From Sphingopyxis macrogoltabida (lineage in GTDB: Bacteria; Pseudomonadota; Alphaproteobacteria; Sphingomonadales; Sphingomonadaceae), in assembly GCA_003241685.1 (NCBI GenBank), contig QFPJ01000011.1:1-64000 (forward strand): a DNA stretch of 64,000 nt, given 5' to 3'. The notes under the pieces are model-generated. The model was given only the letters and a program-made list of their open reading frames with translations, was not told the DNA's origin and searched no databases. The position numbers and the translations under genes are program-made. The stretch's first letter is position 1; each line of letters begins with the position of its first letter. Below are positions 17,958-26,938 of the stretch, one piece after another.

Positions 17958-19151
17958 TCAGCCGCACCAGGGCAACTCGGCGTCGGCCTTGCAGCCCTGT
18001 TCGAGTATCTTTTCGGCGCGTGCGGTATCGACCGGCCCGCCTTCGCCCTTGGTCAGCATCGCGGCCAGATTGCCGCAGGCGCGGCCGTCGCCGGCGTTGC
18101 AGGCGCTGGCATAATGGGTGCGCGCGGCGGCCGGATCGGCGGCGCCGCCCAACCCGCTCTGGAGCATGAGGCCCAGGTTGAAGCAGCCGGGGATCGCATC
18201 GATCGCGCACGCCTGGGCATAGACCCCGCGTGTCGCGGCCATGTCCACCGCGCCGCCGACTCCGGTGCGCATCATCTTGCCCAGCGACAGGCAAGCATCC
18301 TCGTCGCGCGCATCGCAGGCACGACCGTAAAAGCCGCGCGCTTCGGCGAGCGTATGGCCGGGTGCTTCGTCCGCCTCGATCATCTGCCCCAGCCGGAAAC
18401 AGGATTCCGTCACATTGCTGTCGCACGCGCTGGCATAGGCTTTCCAGGCCGCCGCCAGATCCTTGTCGCCGCCCACGCCCATGCGCAGGCGATAGGCGTA
18501 TCGGTTGCACCCGGCGCCGGACCCGCCCTCGCACGCTGCGGCGAAGGCGCTGCGCGCCAGCGCGTCGTCGGCCGCGCCGCCGATGCCGAGCCGCGCCAGT
18601 TCGCCCAGGTTGAAACAGCCGCTGACGCTGCCCGCCTTGCAGGCATGGCCATAGGCGATGCGGGCCGCGCCATCGTCCTGCGGCCCGCCCGCGCCATTGG
18701 CCAGCATGACGCCATATTGCTGGCAATAGGTGGCGTCATAGGTTTCGCACGCACTGCGAAACAGCGTCCGCGCCTCGACCAGATCGGCGGGCTTCGACGA
18801 TGTGTCCAGTCGTCCGGCCAGGTTGGTGCAGCCGCTGGGAATGCCGCCCTCACAGGCCTTGCGATACATCGGCAGCGCGTCGTCGGGACGTTTGGCGCCA
18901 TAAGTGCCGTTTTCATACCCGAGCGCCAGGAAGTTGCAGGCATTGGCGTGACGCCCGCACAGTTCCTTCATCTGGCGTTCGCGCTCCGCCATGTCCTCGA
19001 CCTTCAATATTTCGAACATGCGGTCGTCGCCGCCCTCGATCGCCACGGGCCGGGGCGGGGCGACCGATTGGGCGCCCGCGGACGTCAGAAGGGGCAAAAA
19101 CAAGGCGGAAAGAAACAACAGGATCGGGCGCACGGGCAATCGTCTCCTCAT
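17958..19151 (-). CDS. Exported cysteine-rich Sel1-like repeat protein
   Basis: The 397-residue protein has a signal peptide (hydrophobic core LFLSALFLPLLTS) and about ten Sel1-like (TPR-related) repeats over nearly all of the mature chain. Almost every repeat carries a cysteine pair spaced C-x7-C, for example CEGGIPSGC, CKAGSVSGC, CEGGSGAGC, CDARDEDAC and CNAGDGRAC. In Helicobacter Hcp proteins such pairs form intra-repeat disulfides, so a secreted or periplasmic disulfide-rich scaffold is likely. Repeats share the G-(V/I/L)-GG turn. No catalytic motif is seen and no partner is evident from the neighbours. Confidence 0.85.
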   Translation of the reverse strand: MRRRLPVRPILLFLSALFLPLLTSAGAQSVAPPRPVAIEGGDDRMFEILKVEDMAERERQMKELCGRHANACNFLALGYENGTYGAKRPDDALPMYRKACEGGIPSGCTNLAGRLDTSSKPADLVEARTLFRSACETYDATYCQQYGVMLANGAGGPQDDGAARIAYGHACKAGSVSGCFNLGELARLGIGGAADDALARSAFAAACEGGSGAGCNRYAYRLRMGVGGDKDLAAAWKAYASACDSNVTESCFRLGQMIEADEAPGHTLAEARGFYGRACDARDEDACLSLGKMMRTGVGGAVDMAATRGVYAQACAIDAIPGCFNLGLMLQSGLGGAADPAAARTHYASACNAGDGRACGNLAAMLTKGEGGPVDTARAEKILEQGCKADAELPWCG

Positions 19152-19214
19152 TCGGAGCGACCCTGAAAGGGCGGATAGCAGTGCCCGGCAGTCAGGTCAA
19201 AACCCGCACGATCG

Positions 19215-20165
19215 TCAGAATTCGTCGGCAACCCGCATCAGGCCCGCCAGCTTCCTTGGCGCGATCGCGAGCCAGCTTTTGCGCAGCCATTCGGCGATCG
19301 CGTCCCAGTCCGTATCGCCCAGGTCGAGCCGGATGCCGATCCAGCCGTCGCCGAAATAGGCGGGGCGGTAATAGCGGTTCCCGTCGAGTTCGATAAGCTG
19401 CGCCTGCTCGTCGGCGCCGCTGATCTTGACCAGCAGCGCGATCTTGCCGTCGCCGTGATGATCCTCGGTGAAATAGGCGAATTTCTTGCCCTTCACGATC
19501 CCGAAACAGGGCATGCCGTGCGACAGCACCTCGTCGCTTTCGGGCAGGGCCAGCGCCAGATCACGGACCCGGCCGCGTAGATAGTCGGGCGACCGTTCGC
19601 GGGACACGAAAGCGGCCAGCGTCGGGGGATAGAGTTGATGTTCGGCAAAGCGGACGCGTTCGGCCAGCGTTTCCGCCGTGTCGCCGGCAAGGATCGCGAC
19701 CGGCGTCTGGGCCAGCACCGGGCCGTCGTCCAGCGCGGGGGTGACGATATGGACGCTGCAGCCGCCGAATCCGTCGCCCGCCTCGATCGCCTGCCGGTGC
19801 GTGTCGAGACCCTTGTACAGCGGCAGCAGGCTGGGGTGGATGTTCAGCATCCGGCCGGCCCAGCGCGCGACGAAATCGTCCGACAGGATGCGCATATAGC
19901 CCGCCAGTGCGACATAGTCGGCGCGCGCGTCGCGCAATTGCGCGTCGACCAGCGCGTCGAACGCGTCGCGCGTCATGCCCTTGTGCGGGTGCGACCAGGT
20001 CGCAACGCCTTCCGCCGCCGCAATCGACAGGCCGGGCGCCCGTGGGTCGTTGCTGGCGACCAGCACCAGTTCATAGGGGCATGTCGCAGCTTTGGAGGCA
20101 TAGAGCAGCGCCGCCATATTGGTGCCGGCGCCGGAGATCAGAACGGCGACCCGCGCCTTAGCCAT
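19215..20165 (-). CDS. purN: PurN fused to a C-terminal MmcQ/YjbR-like domain
   Basis: Residues 1-~190 are glycinamide ribonucleotide formyltransferase (third step of purine synthesis, 10-formyl-THF dependent): VLISGAGTNMAAL at the N-terminus, the catalytic MLNIHPSLLPLYKG with its Asn and His, and the ALDDGPVLAQ segment with the catalytic Asp. Bacterial PurN usually ends near 190-215 residues. Here ~120 further residues follow, starting ...DYLRGRVRDLALALPESDEV and including MPCFGIVKGKKFAYF and RPAYFGDGWIGIRLDLGDTDWDAIAEWLRKSW. These match the MmcQ/YjbR (DUF419, CyaY-like fold) pattern. The reading frame is continuous. The start overlaps the purM stop by eight bases. Confidence 0.93.
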   Translation of the reverse strand: MAKARVAVLISGAGTNMAALLYASKAATCPYELVLVASNDPRAPGLSIAAAEGVATWSHPHKGMTRDAFDALVDAQLRDARADYVALAGYMRILSDDFVARWAGRMLNIHPSLLPLYKGLDTHRQAIEAGDGFGGCSVHIVTPALDDGPVLAQTPVAILAGDTAETLAERVRFAEHQLYPPTLAAFVSRERSPDYLRGRVRDLALALPESDEVLSHGMPCFGIVKGKKFAYFTEDHHGDGKIALLVKISGADEQAQLIELDGNRYYRPAYFGDGWIGIRLDLGDTDWDAIAEWLRKSWLAIAPRKLAGLMRVADEF

Positions 20166-21264
20166 TATGTGTTGCCGACCAGGCCGCCATCGCGCTCCAC
20201 GTCTCGGGCCCGCCGCTGACGGTGCAGCCCTTTGCGCCCTCCGCGATATGGCCGATGCGGTGCACCGTCTCGCCCGAGGCTTCGAGCGCGGCCGTCACCT
20301 CGGCGACGTCGCTTTCGGCCACCACGACCGCCATGCCGATGCCGCAGTTGAAGGTACGCGCCATCTCCTCGGGCTCGATATGGCCCTGGGCCTGCAGGAA
20401 CGCCATCAAACGCGGCTGTTCCCATGCGTCGGCATCGACATGGGCATGGAGCGTCTTTGGCAGCACGCGCGGGATATTTTCCAGCAGACCGCCGCCCGTG
20501 ATATGCGCCAGTGCGTGGATCTTCCCGGTCTTCACCAGCGGAAGCAGGCTCTTCACATAGATGCGCGTCGGCGCCATCAGCGCGTCGATCAGCAGGATAT
20601 TCTGGTCGAACAGCGCCGGCCGGTCGAGCTTCCAGCCCTTGTCCGCGGCCAGCCGCCGGACGAGCGAGAAGCCGTTCGAATGGACGCCCGACGACGCAAG
20701 GCCCAGGATGACGTCCCCGGCGGCGACCTTGTCGGCGGTCAGCACCTGGTCGCGCTCGACCGCGCCGACGCAGAAGCCCGCGAGGTCGTAGTCGCCGTCG
20801 GAATACATGCCGGGCATTTCGGCGGTCTCGCCGCCGATCAGCGCGCAGCCGGCCAGCTTGCAACCCTCGGCGATGCTTGCCACGACGTCGGTCGCGACGG
20901 CGTTGTCGAGCTTGCCCGTGGCATAATAATCCAGGAAAAACAGCGGCTCGGCGCCCTGAACGATCAGGTCGTTGGCGCACATCGCGACCAGGTCGATGCC
21001 GACGCCGCCATGCTTGCCCGATTCGATCGCCAACTTCAGCTTGGTGCCGACGCCGTCGTTCGCCGCGACGAGCAGGGGGTCGTGGAACCCCGCCGCCTTC
21101 AGGTCGAAAAAGCCGCCGAAGCCGCCCAGGTCGGCATCTGCGCCGGGACGGCGCGTCGCGCGGGCGAGCGGGGCGATGGCACGGACCAGCGCATTGCCGG
21201 TTTCGATCGAGACGCCGGCCCCGGCATAAGTATAGGGTGCGGGTTGGTTGTGCTTGGAATCCAT
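20158..21264 (-). CDS. purM: Phosphoribosylformylglycinamidine cyclo-ligase (AIR synthetase)
   Basis: PurM closes the imidazole ring of the purine precursor using ATP. The 368-residue protein has the family landmarks YTYAGAGVSIETGNALV, VAANDGVGTKLKLAIE, the metal/ATP region ALIGGETAEMPGMY, and GVHSNGFSLVRRL. Its stop overlaps the purN start, giving a purM-purN operon in the order seen in E. coli. The promoter must lie in the 85 bases shared with the divergent DUF2066 gene. Confidence 0.97.
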   Translation of the reverse strand: MDSKHNQPAPYTYAGAGVSIETGNALVRAIAPLARATRRPGADADLGGFGGFFDLKAAGFHDPLLVAANDGVGTKLKLAIESGKHGGVGIDLVAMCANDLIVQGAEPLFFLDYYATGKLDNAVATDVVASIAEGCKLAGCALIGGETAEMPGMYSDGDYDLAGFCVGAVERDQVLTADKVAAGDVILGLASSGVHSNGFSLVRRLAADKGWKLDRPALFDQNILLIDALMAPTRIYVKSLLPLVKTGKIHALAHITGGGLLENIPRVLPKTLHAHVDADAWEQPRLMAFLQAQGHIEPEEMARTFNCGIGMAVVVAESDVAEVTAALEASGETVHRIGHIAEGAKGCTVSGGPETWSAMAAWSATHNG

Positions 21265-21349
21265 GGCCAGCGCGCCTAACGGTTCCGGCGGATAATTTCC
21301 ATGATTTCCTTGTCCGGGCGCGCGCTTTTGGGCAGAGCATAGAGAAGAT

Positions 21350-22621
21350 ATGACGTCGGCCGCTTTCCCCCGCTTCGTTCCGAGCTTCGCCCTCGACGCT
21401 CCGCAAGGCCGCCGCTGGCGCTGGGCCGCGCTGTTCGCCCTGTTCTTCGCGGTCCTGATCGTCGGTATCGTTCAGGGGCAGGTCAGCCGCGGCGACCGCG
21501 GCATCACCCCGATCAACAGCAGCGGCGATTTTCTGGCGAGCGGCATATCCGTCGACGTGACCGGCGATAGCGCCGACGACGCGCGGACCAAGGGCTGGCG
21601 CGAGGCGCAGCGGCAGGGCTGGGCCCAGCTGTATCGGCGCCTGAACGGCAGCGACGCCCCGGCGCTCAACGATTCGGTGCTCGACGGCATCGTGACCGCG
21701 ATCGTGGTGGAGCATGAACAGATCGGTCCGCGCCGCTATGTCGCGCGGCTCGGCGTCCAGTTCGATCGCGTGCGTGCCGGACAGATATTGGGCGTCAGCG
21801 GCCGGACGCTGCGCTCGCCGCCGCTGCTCGTCATCCCCGTCTATTCGATCGACGGCATCCAGCAGGTCTTTGAACAGCGCAGCGCGTGGCAGCGCGCCTG
21901 GGCCGAATATAATACCGGCCAGAGCGCGATCGATTATGTGCGGACGGCGGGCACCGGCGCCGACACCTTGCTGCTGAATGCCGGCCAGACCGGGCGGCGC
22001 GGGCGCGTCTGGTGGCGCGTGATCCTCGATCAATATGGCGCGGCGGATGTGCTGATTCCCATCGCGCGCGTCGAATATAGCTATCCCGGCGGTCCCGTGA
22101 CCGGCCATTTCGCCGCGCGCTTCGGCCCCGACAACAAGCTGATCGACAGCTTCACGATGACCGCGCCGTCGGCGGCGGCGATTCCCGACATGATGGAAAA
22201 GGCGGTCGCGCGCGTGGACCGCATCTATATCGACGCGTTGGCGGCGGGAACGCTGCGGACCGACACCTATCTGGTCCTCGAAAAGCCGGTGGAGAAGGTC
22301 GATCTGCCCGAAGAGACGATCGGCGAAGGCGATGTGTTGCCGAGCGAGACCGATACCAGCGTGCCGACCGCGGCCCCGACCGGGACGCAGAGCTTCACGG
22401 TCCAGTATAATTCGCCCGACGTCGAATCGGTGTCGGCGACCGAGCGGACCATTGCCGGGATCGCCGGGGTGCAGTCGGCCTCCACCACCAGCCTCGCGCT
22501 GGGCGGCACGTCCGTCATGCGCGTGACTTTCCGCGGCGATATCGCCGCGCTGCGCGCCGCGCTCGCCGCGCGGGGCTATACGGTGCAGGAAGGCGGCGGC
22601 CAGCTGCGGATCAGCCGCTGA
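21350..22621 (+). CDS. DUF2066-type membrane-anchored protein
   Basis: The 423-residue protein has one N-terminal membrane segment (about residues 25-43, WAALFALFFAVLIVGIVQ) after a cytoplasmic tail. The body then starts with ...ISVDVTGDSADDARTKGWREA, which fits DUF2066 proteins of unknown function found next to hda in proteobacteria. The C-terminal ~75 residues form a separate ferredoxin-like domain (VQYNSPDVESVSATERTI ... MRVTFRGDIAALRAALAARG), which resembles an HMA-type fold without its metal-binding cysteines. Its stop codon overlaps the hdaA start (TGATG), so the two are translationally coupled. The role is unknown. Confidence 0.8.
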   Translation: MTSAAFPRFVPSFALDAPQGRRWRWAALFALFFAVLIVGIVQGQVSRGDRGITPINSSGDFLASGISVDVTGDSADDARTKGWREAQRQGWAQLYRRLNGSDAPALNDSVLDGIVTAIVVEHEQIGPRRYVARLGVQFDRVRAGQILGVSGRTLRSPPLLVIPVYSIDGIQQVFEQRSAWQRAWAEYNTGQSAIDYVRTAGTGADTLLLNAGQTGRRGRVWWRVILDQYGAADVLIPIARVEYSYPGGPVTGHFAARFGPDNKLIDSFTMTAPSAAAIPDMMEKAVARVDRIYIDALAAGTLRTDTYLVLEKPVEKVDLPEETIGEGDVLPSETDTSVPTAAPTGTQSFTVQYNSPDVESVSATERTIAGIAGVQSASTTSLALGGTSVMRVTFRGDIAALRAALAARGYTVQEGGGQLRISR

Positions 22622-23277
22622 TGGCGCGCGCATCGGGACAGATCGCGCTGCCGCTCGACTGGAGCGCGGGCGGCAACGGCGACGCGCCTCTGGTCGTTGG
22701 GGCCAGCAATGCCGAAGCCATACGATATCTGCGGCATACCGACGCCTGGCCGGTGCGGACGGCGGTGCTGGTCGGTCCGCCGGGATCGGGCAAGAGCCTG
22801 ATCGGCCGCCTGTTCGCCGCCGAAACCGGCGGCCGCGTGATCGATGGCCCGCGCAGCGTCGATGAAGAGGCGATGTTCCATGCCTGGAATGCGGCGCAGG
22901 CATCGGGCACGCCGTTGCTGATCGTCGCCGACGCGCCGCCGGCGGCGTGGCGGGTGGCGCTGCCCGATCTCGCTTCGCGGCTGGCCGCCGTGCCGGTGCT
23001 GACGATCAGCGAGCCCGACGATTGCCTGGCCCGCGACCTGATCGAATCCCTGTTCGCGCAGCGCGGCATGGCGCTGGCGCCGGAAGTCGCGTCCTACATC
23101 GTCCCGCGCATGGAGCGGACATATGCGATGATCCACAAAATCGTCGCCGCGCTCGACGTCGCCTCGCTCGAACAGGGGCGCCGCGTCGGCATCCGTCTCG
23201 CGCGTGAAACATTGCTGTCACAAGGGCTGATCGACCCCGATCTCCCTGAAAGGCAGGATGCTCCCAAATGTCGCTGA
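22621..23277 (+). CDS. hdaA: HdaA/Hda-type regulator of DnaA
   Basis: Hda proteins, bound to the DNA polymerase clamp, stimulate hydrolysis of DnaA-ATP and so prevent re-initiation. The 218-residue product resembles DnaA's AAA+ domain: an N-terminal clamp-binding hexapeptide QIALPL (residues 7-12), Walker A GPPGSGKS (52-59), a degenerate Walker B region (TPLLIVADAP) and a C-terminal lid ...YIVPRMERTYAMIHKIVAALD. There is no DNA-binding domain IV, which separates it from DnaA. It is coupled to the DUF2066 gene upstream, and its 3' end overlaps the ppk1 start by ten bases. Confidence 0.88.
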   Translation: MARASGQIALPLDWSAGGNGDAPLVVGASNAEAIRYLRHTDAWPVRTAVLVGPPGSGKSLIGRLFAAETGGRVIDGPRSVDEEAMFHAWNAAQASGTPLLIVADAPPAAWRVALPDLASRLAAVPVLTISEPDDCLARDLIESLFAQRGMALAPEVASYIVPRMERTYAMIHKIVAALDVASLEQGRRVGIRLARETLLSQGLIDPDLPERQDAPKCR

Positions 23278-25439
23278 CCGAACCATTGCTCCCGACCGAT
23301 AATGAACCGGCACGCCCGCTGTTCGACCGAAGCAGCTCCGATCGTTTTTTCAACCGGGAACTAAGCTGGCTCGCCTTCAACCGGCGAGTGATGGAGGAAG
23401 CGCGCAACCCCGCGCATCCGCTGCTCGAACGGCTGCGCTTCCTGTCCATCTCGGGCAGCAATCTCGATGAATTCTTCATGGTGCGCGTCGCGGGCCTGAA
23501 GGGGCAGCAGCTTCAGGGCATCGACGATCCGTCGGCCGACGGCCGCTCGCCCGGCCAGCAGCTTGCCGAGATCGAGGCCGAGGTGAACCGTCTTGTCGAT
23601 CAGCAGCAGAGCGAGTGGCAGCGGCTGCACGCATTGCTGGGCGAGCAGGGGATTGCCGTTCACGGCAGCGGGTCCGACAAGGCGGCGTTGCGCGCCGCGC
23701 TTCGCCAATATTTCATCGAGCAGATATTCCCGATCCTGACCCCGCAGGTGCTCGACCCCGCGCATCCATTCCCCTTCATTCCGAATCGCGGCGTCGGGGT
23801 GATCTTCGACTTGCAGCGCAAGGCGTCGGGCGACACGGTGCGCGAACTGGTGATGATTCCGCCGTCGCTGCCGCGCTTCGTGCCCGTGCCGGGCGAGGCG
23901 AGCGCCTTCGTGCCGATCGAATATCTGATCGAGATTTTCGGCGACCTTCTGTTCCCGGGTTTCACCATTCGCGCCATCGGCGTGTTCCGCATCATCCGCG
24001 ACAGCGACATCGAACTGGAAGAAGAGGCGGAGGATCTGGTGCGTCTGTTCCGCACCGCGATCCGCCGCCGCCGGCGCGGGCGGGTGATCCTGATGGAACT
24101 GGAGGCCGACATGCCGGCCGAACTGGCGGCCGTGCTCAACGCCGATATTCAGGGGCATGAGGCGATCGTCGCCAAGATCGAGGGCTTTGTGGGGCTGGCG
24201 GCCCTGTCGGCGCTGGTCGATGTCGACCGGCCCGACCTCAAATTCCCATCCTATTCGCCGCGCTTTCCGGAGCGCATTCGCGAACATGGCGGCGATTGTT
24301 TTGCGGCGATCCGGTCGAAGGACATCGTCGTCCATCATCCCTATGAAAGTTTCGACGTCGTCGTGTCCTTTCTGCGCCAAGCCGCGGCGGACCCCGATGT
24401 TGTGGCGATCAAGCAGACGCTGTACCGCGCCGGCAATCAGTCGCCCGTTATTCGCGCGCTGATCGAGGCGGCGGAGGCAGGCAAGTCGGTCACGGCGGTG
24501 GTCGAACTGAAGGCGCGATTCGACGAGGAACAGAATCTGCTGTGGGCGACGCAGCTCGAGCGCGCCGGGGTGCAGGTCGTCTATGGCTTCATCGAATGGA
24601 AGACCCACGCCAAGATTTCGATGGTCGTGCGCCGCGAAGGGCAGGGCTACCGCACCTATTGCCACTTCGGCACCGGCAATTACCATCCGGTGACGGCGCG
24701 CATCTATACCGATCTCAGCTTCTTTACCGCCGATCCGCGGGCAGGGCGCGACGCGGCGCAGTTGTTCAACTACATCACCGGCTATGTCGAGCCCGAACGG
24801 CTGGAACTGGTGACGATGTCGCCGCTGAACATGCGTCAGCATCTGTGCGATCTGGTCGATGCCGAGATCGCGGCCGCAAAGGCGGGCCGGCCGTCGGGCC
24901 TGTGGGCCAAGATGAACAGCCTGGTCGACCCCGGCATCATCGACAAGCTATACGAGGCGAGCGCGGCGGGCGTACCCGTCGAACTGATCGTGCGCGGCAT
25001 CTGTTGCCTGCGCCCCGGCGTGCCCGGCCTGTCGGAAACGATCCGCGTCAAGTCGATCGTCGGGCGCTTTCTGGAACACAGCCGCATCTGGGCCTTTGCC
25101 AATGGCGCGCGCCTGCCGCACAGCGGTGCGAAGCTGTATATTTCCAGCGCCGACTGGATGCCGCGCAATTTCGACCGCCGGGTCGAATATATGATCCCGA
25201 TCGAAAATCCGACGGTGCACGACCAGATTCTCGATCAGGTGCTGGTCGCCAATCTGATCGACAATGAACAAAGCTGGATATTGCAACCGGACGGAACCTA
25301 TGTGCGGGTGGCACCCGGCGACAAGCCGTTCAACCTGCATCATTATTTCATGAACAATCCCTCGCTGTCGGGGCGCGGGACCGCGCTGCACGAACAGCAG
25401 GATGTTCCGACGCTGGCCTTCACCACCCGCGAGGTTTGA
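23268..25439 (+). CDS. ppk1: Polyphosphate kinase 1
   Basis: PPK1 polymerises the ATP gamma phosphate into inorganic polyphosphate through phosphohistidine intermediates. The 723-residue protein has the usual length and domains: N-terminal helical bundle (FFNRELSWLAFNRRVMEEA), head domain, and two phospholipase D-like C-terminal domains. Visible active-site elements are KTHAKISMVVRREG, whose His is the phosphorylated residue in E. coli, YCHFGTGNYHP, and LPHSGAKLYISSADWMPRN in C2. It overlaps hdaA and is followed seven bases later by ppx, forming a synthesis/degradation pair on one transcript. Confidence 0.97.
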   Translation: MSLTEPLLPTDNEPARPLFDRSSSDRFFNRELSWLAFNRRVMEEARNPAHPLLERLRFLSISGSNLDEFFMVRVAGLKGQQLQGIDDPSADGRSPGQQLAEIEAEVNRLVDQQQSEWQRLHALLGEQGIAVHGSGSDKAALRAALRQYFIEQIFPILTPQVLDPAHPFPFIPNRGVGVIFDLQRKASGDTVRELVMIPPSLPRFVPVPGEASAFVPIEYLIEIFGDLLFPGFTIRAIGVFRIIRDSDIELEEEAEDLVRLFRTAIRRRRRGRVILMELEADMPAELAAVLNADIQGHEAIVAKIEGFVGLAALSALVDVDRPDLKFPSYSPRFPERIREHGGDCFAAIRSKDIVVHHPYESFDVVVSFLRQAAADPDVVAIKQTLYRAGNQSPVIRALIEAAEAGKSVTAVVELKARFDEEQNLLWATQLERAGVQVVYGFIEWKTHAKISMVVRREGQGYRTYCHFGTGNYHPVTARIYTDLSFFTADPRAGRDAAQLFNYITGYVEPERLELVTMSPLNMRQHLCDLVDAEIAAAKAGRPSGLWAKMNSLVDPGIIDKLYEASAAGVPVELIVRGICCLRPGVPGLSETIRVKSIVGRFLEHSRIWAFANGARLPHSGAKLYISSADWMPRNFDRRVEYMIPIENPTVHDQILDQVLVANLIDNEQSWILQPDGTYVRVAPGDKPFNLHHYFMNNPSLSGRGTALHEQQDVPTLAFTTREV

Positions 25440-25445
25440 CGAATT

Positions 25446-26930
25446 TTGGCGTTATCCCGTTCATCGAAGCAGGCGACCCATCGGTCCGCCGTCATCGACA
25501 TCGGTTCCAATTCGGTGCGGATCGTCGTTTATGAAGGACCGGCCCGCGCGCCCGCGGTCATCTTCAACGAAAAGGTCGCGGCGGGCCTGGGACGCGGGCT
25601 GTCGGTCGATGGCCGCATCGCGCCGGAGGATGCCGAACGCGGGCTGACCGCGCTGCGCCGCTATGCGCTGCTGGCGCAGCACATGCAGGTCAAGGATTTG
25701 CAATGCGTCGCCACGGCCGCGGTGCGCGATGCGACCAACGGCGGCGATTTTCTGGCCGGGGCTGCGGAAGCGGGACTGAAAATCCGGCTGCTGTCGGGCG
25801 AGGAGGAGGCGGAAGCGTCCGGCTGCGGCGTGCTGGCCGCGATTCCCGACGCGCGCGGCATTGCCGTCGACCTGGGCGGCGGCAGCCTGGAACTGGCCGA
25901 AGTGGCAAATGGCACCGTCGGGCGCCGCGCGTCCTTTCCGCTTGGCGTGCTGCGGCTTCCGGCGCTGCGCAAGGACGGTCGCCAGCCGTTCGAACGCGCG
26001 GTGCGCAAGATGCTGAAGGACGCGGGCTGGCCCGGCGCCATGGCCGGCATGCCGCTCTATCTGGTGGGCGGGTCGTGGCGCGCGCTGTCGCGCCTAGACC
26101 TGGAAATTACGCGCGATCCGCTGGCCGTGCTCGACCAGCACAGCTTGCCCCGCGCCGCGCTGCGCCGTCTGCTCCGCGCGACGAAGCGGATGAGCTTCGA
26201 GGAGTTGAAGGCGATTCCCGGCATGGCGTCGAACCGCGCCGCGACCTTGCCCGATGCGGCCGAGTTGCTGGCCGCGCTGGTCAACATCATCGACGCGCCC
26301 GAAATGACGGTATCCTCGTCGGGGCTGCGCGAAGGGCTGCTCTATCAGGCGCTCGACCCGGCGACGCAGGCGCAGGACCCGCTGATCGTGGCGGCCGAAT
26401 TCGAAGGCCGCAGGCTCGCCCGCTTTGCCCCCCACGGCCGCGCCATCGCCGACTGGATCGCGCCGCTGTTCGCGCAGGAAGCCGTCGCCGACAGCCGCAT
26501 CCGCCTGGCGGCCAGCCTGCTGAGCGACGTTGCCTGGTCGGCGAACCCCGATTTTCGCGCCGAGCGCGGCACCGAGATCGGCCTGCACGGCAATTGGCGC
26601 GGCATCGATATTCCGGGCCGCATCCTGCTCGCCCGCGCGTTGCACGCCGGGTTCGGCGGCGCGGACGGCGATTTTCCGGCGATGGGCACGCTCGTCAGCG
26701 TCGAACGGCTGGCGCGGGCGCGGCAATGGGGGCTGGCGATCCGCCTCGCACAGCGACTGACCGGCGGCGTCGAGGCGCCGCTGCGCGCGAGTTCGATTGC
26801 GTTGGAGGACGGCAGGCTGCGGCTCAGCCTCGATCCCGGCTGGCATCATCTGGCCGGCGAATCGGTCGAACGCCGTCTGAAAGCGCTCGCGCAGACGCTG
26901 GAAGCGAAACCGGAAATGCTGCTGCGCTAA
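25446..26930 (+). CDS. ppx: Exopolyphosphatase / guanosine pentaphosphate phosphatase family
   Basis: Ppx/GppA enzymes release phosphate from polyphosphate ends or convert pppGpp to ppGpp. The 494-residue protein has the ASKHA-fold motifs SAVIDIGSNSVRIVVYEG (phosphate 1) and AVDLGGGSLEL (phosphate 2), then a helical C-terminal domain. The start taken is a TTG at 25446, placed about ten bases after a GAGGT ribosome-binding site that sits inside the end of ppk1. No good ATG lies ahead of the conserved N-terminus. The adjacency to ppk1 supports polyphosphate as substrate. Confidence 0.93.
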   Translation: MALSRSSKQATHRSAVIDIGSNSVRIVVYEGPARAPAVIFNEKVAAGLGRGLSVDGRIAPEDAERGLTALRRYALLAQHMQVKDLQCVATAAVRDATNGGDFLAGAAEAGLKIRLLSGEEEAEASGCGVLAAIPDARGIAVDLGGGSLELAEVANGTVGRRASFPLGVLRLPALRKDGRQPFERAVRKMLKDAGWPGAMAGMPLYLVGGSWRALSRLDLEITRDPLAVLDQHSLPRAALRRLLRATKRMSFEELKAIPGMASNRAATLPDAAELLAALVNIIDAPEMTVSSSGLREGLLYQALDPATQAQDPLIVAAEFEGRRLARFAPHGRAIADWIAPLFAQEAVADSRIRLAASLLSDVAWSANPDFRAERGTEIGLHGNWRGIDIPGRILLARALHAGFGGADGDFPAMGTLVSVERLARARQWGLAIRLAQRLTGGVEAPLRASSIALEDGRLRLSLDPGWHHLAGESVERRLKALAQTLEAKPEMLLR

Positions 26931-26938
26931 AGGGCGTG

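Noticed and set aside
20165..22903. 912-residue minus-strand open frame across purM, the DUF2066 gene and hdaA
   Set aside because: It covers three recognised genes on other frames and is an antisense or shifted shadow; its Arg-rich content is typical of such frames.
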